From the NCBI GenBank assembly GCA_034435675.1, contig DAOTWP010000035.1:1-64000 (forward strand): a DNA stretch of 64,000 bases, given 5' to 3'. Below are positions 52,944 to 61,310 of the stretch, piece by piece. Within the stretch, counting starts at the first letter, position 1. Each line of letters begins with the position of its first letter. Below the pieces are notes generated by a model that saw only the letters and a list, made by a program, of their open reading frames with translations, had not been told where the DNA came from and did no database searches. The DNA is from DAOTWP01 sp034435675. Lineage in GTDB: Bacteria > Chloroflexota > Anaerolineae > Aggregatilineales > Phototrophicaceae. The position numbers and the translations under genes were made by a program.

Positions 52944-54191
52944 TCATTCCTCACCGATGAGATCGTGCGCTTTTTCCAGCAGTTCGGCGCGGCGTTCTTC
53001 CGGCGTTTCCTTGCTCATCAGATAACGTTCCAGGAGCTGCATGGGCGTTAAGCCTTCGGGGCTGCCACCCAGGCGGGCACGCGCCACCTGCTCCGTCTCC
53101 TTGTGGATGGCGGCAATGTGGCTGACACCCGCGCGCACCAGCGCATCGCGCAGCGTGTTTTCCTGCAAGCGTGCCTCGCTCTCCGCGTTCACCAGCAGCT
53201 TGAGCCTGACCACCGCATCGCGCAGGTTATGCCGTGCGATCATATCGAGCACCTTTTTGGTCGGGTTGGGGCTTTTGGTCAGGTCCAGCGGGTCTTTGCC
53301 GGGCAGGGTGATAAATGGGCGTGCGGTCAGCGGCACAAATGCCCATTCGGTACTGCCGCGCGCCACCTGCACCCAGCAGAAGCCCTTGGGGTCACCCTCT
53401 TCGCCAAAGTCAATCCGTTCAATGCTGCCGCTGTAGACCACCGGCGGCGCGTCCAGCCGTTTTGCGGTGAGGTTCTGGTGTTTGTGGATGTGCCCCAGCG
53501 CGACATAATCCCAGCGTTCATCGGCAAGCGCTTCCAGCGGTATCTGCACATCGCGCCCCAGCATAATCTGGCGTTCACTGCCCCACACCGCGCCTGTGAC
53601 GGTGAAGTGCCCCGCCAGCAGGCGTGGCAAATCGCCCACGCTGTCCGCCTCCTGTGCCAGTCCGTCCAGAATCTCGGCGAGTTTGCGCTGGATCAGTGCG
53701 TCGGTCTGGGCGATGGTCAAGCCTGCACTGGGGATTTCCTGCATCAGCCGCGCGCGGATGGGGTACGGCGCAGCGCCGACCAGGACTGCCCCCCGGCGTG
53801 TTTCGATTACGCGCGTTTCGTATTCGCTGGCAACCCAGACATTTGGCACCGCCAGCGTATCATAGATTTCGATGCTGGATGCCTTCAGCACGGTTGGCGG
53901 CAGGTCATGGTTGCCGACCAGCAGCATGGTGGGCGCAAGCGCCGCCAGATCACGCACACGCCACGCAAATTCGCGCTGAAACGTGGGGTTGGGGGTACGG
54001 GTCTTGAAGGCGTCCCCGGCAAAGACAATCAGATCCGCCTCATGCTCGCGGGCGTAGGCGATCATCTCATCCATGCGGTGCAAAAAATCCACCACCCGGC
54101 TGCTTAATCCGGTGCGCGGGTCGGTTCTGCCGTAATTTTCCATGCCGATATGCGTATCGGCGAAATGCAGCACGCGAATGGGTTCAGCCAT
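52944..54191 (-). CDS. sbcD: SbcD/Mre11-like metallophosphoesterase nuclease
   Basis: 415 residues. The metal ligands of the Mre11/SbcD family are visible: LHFADTHIG, VFAGDAF, LVGNHD, LLAGHFTVTG and ALGHIHKHQ. SbcD with SbcC forms an ATP-dependent DNA end nuclease; no sbcC gene is in the window, so the pairing is unproven. The ATG at 54191 overlaps the end of the upstream GNAT gene by 8 bp. A much longer frame upstream would read through the GNAT gene and is rejected. Confidence 0.9.
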   Translation of the reverse strand: MAEPIRVLHFADTHIGMENYGRTDPRTGLSSRVVDFLHRMDEMIAYAREHEADLIVFAGDAFKTRTPNPTFQREFAWRVRDLAALAPTMLLVGNHDLPPTVLKASSIEIYDTLAVPNVWVASEYETRVIETRRGAVLVGAAPYPIRARLMQEIPSAGLTIAQTDALIQRKLAEILDGLAQEADSVGDLPRLLAGHFTVTGAVWGSERQIMLGRDVQIPLEALADERWDYVALGHIHKHQNLTAKRLDAPPVVYSGSIERIDFGEEGDPKGFCWVQVARGSTEWAFVPLTARPFITLPGKDPLDLTKSPNPTKKVLDMIARHNLRDAVVRLKLLVNAESEARLQENTLRDALVRAGVSHIAAIHKETEQVARARLGGSPEGLTPMQLLERYLMSKETPEERRAELLEKAHDLIGEE

Positions 54192-54807
54192 GTGTTGTTT
54201 TATCCTCTGCTTGTTTGCTGTGCAGGTGCGCCGCGAAACCCTGCGGAAACTGCGCCGTCCATTCTTCGCGCAGGATACCGTAGCCCATGCCATCATAGTA
54301 TGCGCCGTTGACCATGCGCGCTTTGCGGAAACGCGCTTCTTCACGGTAGCCCAGCTTCTGCGCCAGCCGCATCATGGCGCTGTTGCCTGACCATGTACGC
54401 AAGTCCAGCCGCACCCATGCCAGATTGCTGTCAAAGAGGTACTGGCTCCACAGCCCCAGCGCTTCATAGCCGATGCCTTTGCCCCACACTGCCGGGTCAT
54501 AAAGCACAATCCCGGCTGCTGCCCACAGCGTTTCTTCCCCGATCCAGTACCAGCTCACTATGCCCAGCAGCAGGTTATCCGCCCGGCGGGCGATGGCAAG
54601 CCGCCCACGCGGGGTTTGCCATTCAGCGGCAGCGATACGGCTGCGCAGCCGGTTAATCAGCGTCTCGACTTCTTCGGGCGTGCTTCTGGGATAGTAGGGT
54701 CCATCCAGTTCCTGCCAGCGCTGCCCTGGTGCGAGCCAGTGCGCCAGCGCGTCAAGATCAGGCAGTTCAAAATCGCGCAGGTTGGTGCGCTGACCTTCAA
54801 GCAGCAT
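54184..54807 (-). CDS. GNAT-family acetyltransferase
   Basis: 207 residues of the RimJ/RimL type: N-terminal RTNLRDFELPDLDALAHW, the acetyl-CoA loop YDPAVWGKGIGYEAL and the later RLDLRTWSGNSAMMRLAQKLGY segment. It acetylates an amine, likely on a protein N-terminus, small molecule or antibiotic; the target is unknown. It is upstream of and overlapping the SbcD-like gene. Confidence 0.9.
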   Translation of the reverse strand: MLLEGQRTNLRDFELPDLDALAHWLAPGQRWQELDGPYYPRSTPEEVETLINRLRSRIAAAEWQTPRGRLAIARRADNLLLGIVSWYWIGEETLWAAAGIVLYDPAVWGKGIGYEALGLWSQYLFDSNLAWVRLDLRTWSGNSAMMRLAQKLGYREEARFRKARMVNGAYYDGMGYGILREEWTAQFPQGFAAHLHSKQAEDKTTHG

Positions 54808-54850
54808 CTGGCATCAGTCTCGTTCTGTGGGCTACACTAGGATGCAGTAT

Positions 54851-54921
54851 AAGCTAAAGTGCGAAATTCGCCCACGTAATCTGTGGAACAACACGGGCGC
54901 ACTGTGGGGCAGCCACGCGAA
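54851..54921 (+). repeat. Leader repeat element, copy 2
   Basis: Second copy of the element at 50,394-50,463, beginning AAGCTAAAGTGCGAAATTCG. It lies upstream of the small membrane protein gene, in a divergent intergenic region just as copy 1 does. The self-complementary GCGAA-A-TTCGC core is kept in both. Confidence 0.75.
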
Positions 54922-54976
54922 CAGTCTGGTTGATTTGATGCAGCTGGCGGCTTGGCATGGATAACAGGCAGGGCAC

Positions 54977-55507
54977 ATGGAAATCACCGAACAGAACGAG
55001 ACGCGGCTGGTGCTGCGCAAGCGCGGACCGCTGTTAGGGGTGTTGATTGGCTTGTTCGCGCTGGTCAGCCTGGTGGCAGTGGTTTGTCCGGCGCTTCAGG
55101 GGATCGTACTCGTCGCGCAGCGCGGAGAGCCGGATGCGCTCACGCGCGTGGTGTCGCTGGTGGCGTTTGTGCTGCTGGGCGTGGGCTTTATCGGGTTGGG
55201 GACTGTGGTGGGGCTTGCTGTCAGCCGGGGTGTCACCTGTGTTTTTGACCGCACAACGGAAACGGTCACGGTGCAGAAAGCGCGCTGGCTGCGCATGCAA
55301 ACGCTGACATACCCGATTTATGGGGTGTCGCATCTGGATTTGCAGCGCAACGAGGAGTTAGGACTCTACGCGCTGGCGCTGATGCTGCGTTCTGGCGAAC
55401 GCATTGTGCTGACTGCCGAGCCGCTGGTTTACGCCGACCAGATTGCCCGGCTTGCCGAGGCAGTACGCCATTTTGTGCGCGGGGATCTGCCGGGGCATGC
55501 GATTTGA
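54977..55507 (+). CDS. Two-TM protein with PH-like C-terminal domain
   Basis: 176 residues. Two membrane helices (about 18-42 and 58-84) and a soluble beta domain (TCVFDRTTETVTVQKARWLRM, LYALALMLRSGERIVL) resembling bacterial PH-like folds. It resembles the design of the gene at 33,452. The function is unknown. It is preceded by copy 2 of the leader element. Confidence 0.65.
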   Translation: MEITEQNETRLVLRKRGPLLGVLIGLFALVSLVAVVCPALQGIVLVAQRGEPDALTRVVSLVAFVLLGVGFIGLGTVVGLAVSRGVTCVFDRTTETVTVQKARWLRMQTLTYPIYGVSHLDLQRNEELGLYALALMLRSGERIVLTAEPLVYADQIARLAEAVRHFVRGDLPGHAI

Positions 55508-55632
55508 GCGCTTGCTGATGCGAGGCGGGCGGCGTGGTAAAATGCCCATGAGCAAAGGGGTTGATGTACTTGAGTTTAAGTCGCGGCAGGTGCTGTCGCC
55601 CGCCGCTGGCATATCGATCTGATTTGTGCAGG

Positions 55633-55706
55633 ACTTTCGCCGTCAAGCGTGTGGACAAGGGGTTTACCCTCTTATTCAGATCAGCGGTTGCCCTGACGGC
55701 GAAAGT
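55633..55706. promoter_or_regulatory. 13-bp-arm inverted repeat in the leader of the KAS III-like gene
   Basis: ACTTTCGCCGTCA (55633-55645) and TGACGGCGAAAGT (55694-55706) are perfect reverse complements enclosing 48 nt. The right arm ends 32 nt before the ATG, so the folded RNA could affect translation. It matches no riboswitch class known to me. Confidence 0.5.
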
Positions 55707-55738
55707 TCTATAGTGATTACCTGACGAGGACTTCTGCC

Positions 55739-56755
55739 ATGAGCGTTCCCATTGGCATTGCCGGAATTGGCACCTATTTTCCCGCTGCGATTGAAACCGC
55801 CACTGATCTTGTTACGCCCACGGGCATTCCTGAGGTTGTGCTGCGCGAAAAGATGGGCATTCGCCAGCGGCATGTTGCCGGACCGGAGGATACGATCAGT
55901 CATATGGCGTCTGAAGCGGGCACGCGCGCTGTTGCCGACGCGGGCATAGACCCGGCGCAGATTGGCATGGTGATTTCGCATGGCAGCGAATACAAGGATC
56001 ATCTGGTCTGGAACGCGGCGGGCAAGATTCAGGCGAATGTCGGCGCAGTAAATGCCTTCGCGTTCGAGATGTATGCCCTGTGTGCGGGCGCGCCTATTGC
56101 CCTCAAAGCCGCCAGCGCGATGATGCAGGCAGACCCGGCGCTGGAGTACGTGCTGCTTGCCGCTGCCAGCCGCGAGAACGATTTGGTCAGCCCCAGCAAC
56201 CAGCGGGCGCGCTTCATGTTCAACTTTGGCGCGGGCGGTGGGGCAATGGTGCTCAAGCGTAATGCGGCGGAGAATGTGATTCTGGGCGCTGCGGCGTTCA
56301 CCGATGGCAGCCTGTCCGAAACCGTCATCCTGACGCGCGAACCGGAGGCGCTGGGCAGTGCGCAGCCCGTGCGCGGCGATCTGTACGGTATGCTGGATGT
56401 GCAGAATGGCGAGTATATGGCGGAACGCCTGGGCGAAACCTCGCTGCCCAATTTCGTGAAGGTGATCCGCGAGGCGGTTGAAAAAGGCGGCGAAAAGCTG
56501 GAAAACATCAAATTTCTGGGGCTGGTACACATGAAACGCTCGTTCTTCGTGGAAATTCTGCAAGCCGTCGGGCTGACGCCGGAAAAATCGGTGTATCTGG
56601 AAGACTATGGGCATATTCAAAGTGTGGATCAGGCGCTGGCGCTGCACCTGGGTTTGCAGCAGGGCAAGGTCAAGCCCGGCGATCTGGTCGTGCTGGCAGG
56701 CGCGGGCACCGGCTATACGTGGAGCGCGGTGGCGCTGCGCTGGGGGGCGGTTTAA
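55739..56755 (+). CDS. KAS III/HMG-CoA synthase-like thiolase-fold enzyme
   Basis: 338 residues. The nucleophile Cys is in MYALCAGAPIAL, the first His in LVHMKRSFF, and the position of the usual Asn reads YGHIQS, so the triad would be Cys-His-His instead of Cys-His-Asn. The fold is that of 3-oxoacyl-ACP synthase III. It overlaps the next gene (ICMT-like) by 1 bp, so both belong to one operon. It may perform acyl transfer rather than standard fatty-acid initiation. GAGGA before the ATG supports the start. Confidence 0.85.
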   Translation: MSVPIGIAGIGTYFPAAIETATDLVTPTGIPEVVLREKMGIRQRHVAGPEDTISHMASEAGTRAVADAGIDPAQIGMVISHGSEYKDHLVWNAAGKIQANVGAVNAFAFEMYALCAGAPIALKAASAMMQADPALEYVLLAAASRENDLVSPSNQRARFMFNFGAGGGAMVLKRNAAENVILGAAAFTDGSLSETVILTREPEALGSAQPVRGDLYGMLDVQNGEYMAERLGETSLPNFVKVIREAVEKGGEKLENIKFLGLVHMKRSFFVEILQAVGLTPEKSVYLEDYGHIQSVDQALALHLGLQQGKVKPGDLVVLAGAGTGYTWSAVALRWGAV

Positions 56756-57258
56756 TGAGTGACCGGACCCAGGCGCACGTGCTGGTCAGCATGCAGTTTG
56801 TCCTGTTTGGCTTGCTTGCTGCCGGGGTGCTGCTGTTTCCGCGTCAGTCTTCTATGCCAGTGTTGATGATTGGCGCTGTCACTGCCGTGCTGGGGGCTGT
56901 GGTTGGGCTGTTGGCAATCGCGCAGCACGCCGCCAGTAATGCCGTGATGCCCAAAATCACGCCGGAACCCAACACAGCGGCAGAGCTGGTACAGTCCGGT
57001 CTATATCGCTTCGTGCGCCACCCGATTTACAGCGGGGTGCTGCTGGTGGGCTGGGGGGCGGCGCTGGCACACGGACATCCGGTGCTGCTGCTGGGGGCGC
57101 TGGTGTTGACGCTGTTTTTCAGTTACAAGTCGCTGTTCGAGGAACGCCTGCTCAGACAGGTGTATCCCGATTATGCCCGCTACATGCAGCAGACTGGGCG
57201 TTTTTTGCCGCTGTGGGTAAAGCTGTGGACTTATCGCGCGAATGAGCATGATGGTTGA
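56755..57258 (+). CDS. ICMT/PEMT-like methyltransferase family membrane protein
   Basis: 167 residues with four membrane helices. GLYRFVRHPIYSGVLL and EERLLRQVYPDYARYMQ are the signature of the isoprenylcysteine carboxyl methyltransferase family in bacteria, which methylates lipid-like substrates using SAM. Its ATG overlaps the KAS III-like stop (TAATG), so translation is coupled. A 26-bp palindrome covers the stop codon. Confidence 0.88.
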   Translation: MSDRTQAHVLVSMQFVLFGLLAAGVLLFPRQSSMPVLMIGAVTAVLGAVVGLLAIAQHAASNAVMPKITPEPNTAAELVQSGLYRFVRHPIYSGVLLVGWGAALAHGHPVLLLGALVLTLFFSYKSLFEERLLRQVYPDYARYMQQTGRFLPLWVKLWTYRANEHDG

Positions 57259-57282
57259 ACAAGGGGGTTAACCCCCTTGTTC
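57257..57282. terminator. 26-bp perfect palindrome between convergent genes
   Basis: GAACAAGGGGG-TTAA-CCCCCTTGTTC overlaps the last two bases of the methyltransferase stop codon and precedes the convergent PLD gene. It resembles 19,653-19,676. Likely a bidirectional terminator. Confidence 0.65.
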
Positions 57283-57309
57283 GGCAGGCGAATCGGACTT
57301 ATTGCTGCC

Positions 57310-58743
57310 CTAATTGCAGATTGACTCGCACGGCACGCCGTTGCCATCACGATCCAGTCGGGTATTGCCTGCGGCAAGACAGGCATATGCCTGCTGGCAG
57401 GTCATTTCACTGCATGTCGCGTTCAGGCTGGGACACAGGGCAGCAGGTTGTGTGGCGGGCGCGGGCGTCGGCTGTTCGGGGATGCTGGTTGCGCCGGGCT
57501 GCGGGCGGATGCCAGGCAGGTCGCAGGTGACACCTTCAGGATAGCTCGCCTGTGCCTGCATGCGGCTGAACTCGTTGATATACTGTGCCGCCAGCAGCGG
57601 GTCACGGATAATGATCATGTTCTCGTCGTTGCTGTTGGTGGCGCTGTCAGAGAAGTTGAACGAGCCGATCAGCACGGTGTGGTCATCAATGATGAACACC
57701 TTATGATGCATCGGTCCGGGGTTGCCGTCCTGCCGCACATCCACCCCGGCGCAGTACAGCGGTGGCAGTTCGGCAAAATCCGCCGTGCTCTGGCGTGATT
57801 CGACCACCCCCTCAACCGTCATGCCCGGACGCGCCGCGACCTCCAGCAGGGCATCGCGCAGGTTATCCAGCGTGAAGCTGAACGCCATGAAGCGCACATG
57901 CGTCTGTGCCTGCCGCACTTCTCGAATAATCACCTGATCCACACCGTCCTCTGGGGCAAAGACAATCTGAATTGGAATGCCGTCCTGAGTGAACTGCGCT
58001 GCGCTGCTGACCGGGCGGCGTCCAAATTCGCCCTGCTCGAACATCAGGTTAAACGCGCTCTGGTATGCCTGCACAGCACGCTGCGAGCGCAGTGCCAGCG
58101 CGTTGTTGTTGTTCGTGTAAGTGCCGGTCATAGTGTAATTCCAGGCACCGGTCCAGACCACCTGACTGTCAATGATCACGAACTTGTTGTGCATCAGTGC
58201 GCTGCGATCATCATCAACCACCGGAATGCCCGCCGCTTGCAGCCGGGGAATGGTCGAGCGCGGCGCGTCAATGCCGTGGACATCGTCTGTGACCATGCGA
58301 ATCCGCACACCGCGACGACTGGCGTTGAGCAGTGCTTCGGTGATGACGATGTTATCCAGTTCGAAAGCGGCAATATCAATCGTGCCCTGTGCCCGGTCAA
58401 TCGCCGCCGCCAGTGCAGTATCAATCCCCCCGACCCACGCTTCGCGCGGTCCGCCCTGCGGGCTGGTGAAATAAACTTCCCAAAAGCCGCTGCGTGCGCC
58501 AAAGCCTTCTTGAATCAGAATTGTTTCGACGGTTCTGCCGTCGGTGGTGGTGGGTACGGGCACGGTGGGCGGTGGCGGCGGGGCTGACGGCGCGCAGGCT
58601 GCCAGCGCCAGCAGCACCAGCCCAAAGCACAGCGCAGCCGGCAGCAGGAACAGGACGCGCAAAACACGTTTATTCCGCCACGCGAATGCTGTGCCAGTGC
58701 TGCGCGCTGCTGCCAGTGTAGTTGCTGGTTTTTGTCTGGTCAT
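57310..58743 (-). CDS. Phospholipase D-like lipoprotein with excalibur domain
   Basis: 477 residues. An N-terminal hydrophobic segment ends in a lipobox-like LAAC. Two HKD motifs are present: MHNKFVIID near the middle and MHHKVFIIDDHTVLIGSFNFSDSA later, so both halves of the PLD active site are kept. The C-terminus carries an excalibur calcium-binding motif (DRDGNGVPCES). The likely activity is phosphodiester cleavage outside the cell; the excalibur domain suggests surface attachment. The ATG overlaps the stop of the upstream gene (TAATG). Confidence 0.92.
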   Translation of the reverse strand: MTRQKPATTLAAARSTGTAFAWRNKRVLRVLFLLPAALCFGLVLLALAACAPSAPPPPPTVPVPTTTDGRTVETILIQEGFGARSGFWEVYFTSPQGGPREAWVGGIDTALAAAIDRAQGTIDIAAFELDNIVITEALLNASRRGVRIRMVTDDVHGIDAPRSTIPRLQAAGIPVVDDDRSALMHNKFVIIDSQVVWTGAWNYTMTGTYTNNNNALALRSQRAVQAYQSAFNLMFEQGEFGRRPVSSAAQFTQDGIPIQIVFAPEDGVDQVIIREVRQAQTHVRFMAFSFTLDNLRDALLEVAARPGMTVEGVVESRQSTADFAELPPLYCAGVDVRQDGNPGPMHHKVFIIDDHTVLIGSFNFSDSATNSNDENMIIIRDPLLAAQYINEFSRMQAQASYPEGVTCDLPGIRPQPGATSIPEQPTPAPATQPAALCPSLNATCSEMTCQQAYACLAAGNTRLDRDGNGVPCESICN

Positions 58744-59279
58744 TAGTTTCCCGACTCCGAAGCATCATTTTTGCCTGTTGTTGGCTGTACCAGCCCCTTG
58801 AGTTTCGCCAGCAGATCACCGGATGGCGGTGCCGTGGGGGCTTCTTCCGCCTTGATGGTGCCCGCTGGCTGTTGCACTATGCTGCTCTCCGGCTGGCTGC
58901 CAGACAAAAGCGCCAGCAGTCGCTGAATGGCAGCCACATTGTCCAGTGTGCCATGTTCTTGCAGGAAATGCTCAACCTGATCCGAAGGGACGCTGACCCC
59001 CATGCGGGCGGCAAATTCCGTCAGTTTTTGCAGGTCGCTGTGCTGTTCATCAGCAGTGGCGACCTGCCGGTAGCCCACAAAGCTGTTGACGTACTGCATT
59101 ACGCGCGCCAGCGTTTGCACCTGTTCGTCAAATTGCGGCTCTGGCGCTGCCTGCGCGTCCAATCGTTCAAGCTGGTGTTTGCCCCACTGGAGCAGCGCTT
59201 GCGCCTCGCTGTCGTTCAGGTCGCCGGTCAGCGCTTCATTGCTCAACATACTGTCCAGCGCGCGTTGCATTCGGTTCAT
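58743..59279 (-). CDS. Hypothetical protein coupled to the PLD gene
   Basis: 178 residues, soluble and helix-rich, with a low-complexity Pro/Ala/Glu C-terminal part and acidic helices (LNDSEAQALLQWGKHQLERL). No family is recognised. The stop codon overlaps the PLD start by 1 bp, so both are made together. The ATG at 59279 is preferred; AGAGGA lies upstream. Confidence 0.7.
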   Translation of the reverse strand: MNRMQRALDSMLSNEALTGDLNDSEAQALLQWGKHQLERLDAQAAPEPQFDEQVQTLARVMQYVNSFVGYRQVATADEQHSDLQKLTEFAARMGVSVPSDQVEHFLQEHGTLDNVAAIQRLLALLSGSQPESSIVQQPAGTIKAEEAPTAPPSGDLLAKLKGLVQPTTGKNDASESGN

Positions 59280-59373
59280 GGTAAGTTTATCCTCTGCCTC
59301 TCCCGGCACAGCCTCATACACATTCTAACTGGTTTTTCGTATGTCCCCCAATAGGGGATACTGCATCCGTTCG

Positions 59374-59416
59374 CCAGCCAGATCAGATTCGGGAAAAGGG
59401 GTTCAGTGCTGGCTGG
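59374..59416. promoter_or_regulatory. 8-bp inverted repeat in a divergent intergenic region
   Basis: CCAGCCAG (59374-59381) and CTGGCTGG (59409-59416) flank 27 nt between the PLD operon start and the PyrK-like gene. Confidence 0.3.
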
Positions 59417-59555
59417 TTCCCACTTAGAATGAGAATACAGCGAATTACTGTGCGGCGGCGGCATCACCGCGTATTATTTGTGCCAGCACGGCTGTGCTGC
59501 GCTGCTGCGCCCATAACGATTGAAGACATTTTGCGGGGTTGTGCATTTAAAGCTC

Positions 59556-60305
59556 ATGATGAAAGAGACACAGGCAATTATCGAGCGGGTCAGCCGCATT
59601 AATCCGCAATATCAGCATGTCGAACTCGGTGTTGATGCTTCTTTGAGCCGCATCAAGCCGGGGCAGTCGATTCTTGTGCGCACTGCGGAAACCTGGGACC
59701 CCTATCTGCGTGAGCAGTGGTATCCCGTTGGTGTGGGCAACAACCTCTTGATTATCGAGCGTCCAGCATCGACTGTCTATGATCCGGGCAGGCAGATTGT
59801 CAGTGTGCTGGGGATTGTGGGGCAGCCCTTCCGCTTTCGGCGCACGCTGCGCAATGTGCTGCTGCTGGCATATGACACGCCCCCCACGCCGCTGATGCTG
59901 ACCATTCCCTGGTTACTGAGCAACCAGGTCAGCGTGACGCTGGTGCTGCTGGGCAGTGCCATTCGCTACAGCACGCGCCATCTGCCCGCCGAAGTCGAGG
60001 TAATCCGCGCGATTGCAGAGGACCAGTTCACGTGGTCCAATCAGGTGATGACTGTGGGCTGGGCCGATCAGGTGTTTGCCACCGTGAATCCGCGCGATGA
60101 GAACAATAACTTCCGTGCTGTTTGGGAGCTGTTCTCCACCTTGCGCAGCGAAATCCCCAAGAATTATCTGTTCGGGGTGTTTCAACCGCTGCTTGCCTGC
60201 GGCGAAGGTGCCTGTGATGTGTGTATGGTGCGCTCGCGTGAGGGCAACCGGCTGGTTTGCACGGAAGGTCCGGCGTTTGATTTGTCCACGATGCTGTTGG
60301 GATAA
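59556..60305 (+). CDS. PyrK-like FAD/[2Fe-2S] electron-transfer protein
   Basis: 249 residues. The C-terminal cluster motif CGEGACDVC with a fourth Cys 12 residues later (LVCTEGP) is that of the [2Fe-2S] site of dihydroorotate dehydrogenase electron-transfer subunits (PyrK). The N-terminal part has a ferredoxin-reductase-like beta barrel and an NAD-type half (LLSNQVSVTLVLLGSAIRY). It is followed by a PyrD-like gene. The ATG at 59556 is used; a TTG 12 codons earlier is possible. The stop codon lies in a 14-bp tandem repeat. Confidence 0.82.
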   Translation: MMKETQAIIERVSRINPQYQHVELGVDASLSRIKPGQSILVRTAETWDPYLREQWYPVGVGNNLLIIERPASTVYDPGRQIVSVLGIVGQPFRFRRTLRNVLLLAYDTPPTPLMLTIPWLLSNQVSVTLVLLGSAIRYSTRHLPAEVEVIRAIAEDQFTWSNQVMTVGWADQVFATVNPRDENNNFRAVWELFSTLRSEIPKNYLFGVFQPLLACGEGACDVCMVRSREGNRLVCTEGPAFDLSTMLLG

Positions 60306-60347
60306 TGCTGTTGGGATAATGCTGTTGGGTTAGTGCTGTTGGGTTAG
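60292..60347 (+). repeat. 14-bp tandem repeat, four copies
   Basis: The units are TGCTGTTGGGATAA twice, then TGCTGTTGGGTTAG twice, with no spacer. The first copy encodes the C-terminus (MLLG) and stop of the PyrK-like protein. Every copy contains an in-frame TAA or TAG, so readthrough would still stop. Confidence 0.9.
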
Positions 60348-60377
60348 AGACGCTGAATGTTCAGGAGCGCTGCATTC

Positions 60378-61310
60378 ATGACCGTTGAACTGACACGACC
60401 CGGTAAACACATGCTGACGATCACGACGCCGGTGATGCCCGCCGCCGGGATTTTTGGTTATGGCGATGTCTACCGCGACCTGATTAACTTCGACAAGCTC
60501 GGCGCGATTGTCACTAACCCGGTGACGTATGAGCCATGGTCCCCCGCAACCGGTACGCGGATTGTCCCGCTGAGCGCGGGGGTGCTGGTGCATACCGGGC
60601 TGCCCAATACCGGGCTGAGCAAAACGCTGGGGCGCTTTCGCAATCTGTGGTCCATGCTGCCTGTGCCGGTGATTCTGCATCTGGTGGGCACTACGCCGGA
60701 CCAGGTGCGCAAAGCTGTTCAGCGGTTGGACGAGGAAGAGGCGATTGCGGCGGTGGAGCTGGGGCTGGCAGATGACATCAACCGGCGCGACGCGGTGGAA
60801 TTGGTGCGTGCTGCTGTAGAACATTTTGAAAAGCCGCTGCTTGTACGGCTGCCCTTTGGCGATGCGCCGCTGCTGGCAGACTATGTCGCCGATGCCGGTG
60901 CTGGCGCGCTGGTACTGGCTGCCCCGCCGCGCGGCACCGCACGCGACCCGCTGACCGGGCGTTTGGTGAGTGGGCGGTTGTATGGACCGCTGGTGAAACC
61001 GCAGGTGCTGCGGCTGGTTGGGCAGTTGATCCGCCGCGTTGGCGAGGTGCCAGTCATCGGGGTGGGCGGCATCCATTCCACACAGGATGCGCGCGATTAT
61101 CTGGAGGCAGGCGCGCGCGCTGTGCAGGTGGATACGGCGATCTGGAGCAGCCCCAAACTGCTGGAGGTCATCGCGCGCGATCTGGGCGGGTTGGTGCTGA
61201 CCCGCGAAAGCGGTGCGCTGGATGATGAATGGCATCCGGGGATCGGCAAAACGGAAAAAGAGCAAACGCAGAAGGACCGTAAGCGTGGGGCACCCTCTAA
61301 CGGTGGATAG
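60378..61310 (+). CDS. PyrD-like flavoprotein without catalytic cysteine
   Basis: 310 residues with the dihydroorotate dehydrogenase fold: TPVMPAAGIFGYG, LGAIVTNPVTYEPW, SGRLYGPLVKPQVLRLV and the FMN-phosphate motif VIGVGGIHSTQDARDYLEAGA. The usual active-site N-x-S-x-P-N segment is missing and the whole protein has no Cys, although class 1 enzymes use one as the base. It probably keeps FMN but may catalyse something else. It lies after the PyrK-like gene. The start at 60378 has AGGAG upstream; an ATG seven codons earlier is possible. The tail is Lys/Arg/Glu-rich. Confidence 0.82.
   Translation: MTVELTRPGKHMLTITTPVMPAAGIFGYGDVYRDLINFDKLGAIVTNPVTYEPWSPATGTRIVPLSAGVLVHTGLPNTGLSKTLGRFRNLWSMLPVPVILHLVGTTPDQVRKAVQRLDEEEAIAAVELGLADDINRRDAVELVRAAVEHFEKPLLVRLPFGDAPLLADYVADAGAGALVLAAPPRGTARDPLTGRLVSGRLYGPLVKPQVLRLVGQLIRRVGEVPVIGVGGIHSTQDARDYLEAGARAVQVDTAIWSSPKLLEVIARDLGGLVLTRESGALDDEWHPGIGKTEKEQTQKDRKRGAPSNGG

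Noticed and set aside
54192..54344. N-terminal extension of the SbcD-like protein
   Set aside because: It would run through the GNAT gene in another frame and lacks family sequence; the ATG at 54191 gives the standard start.
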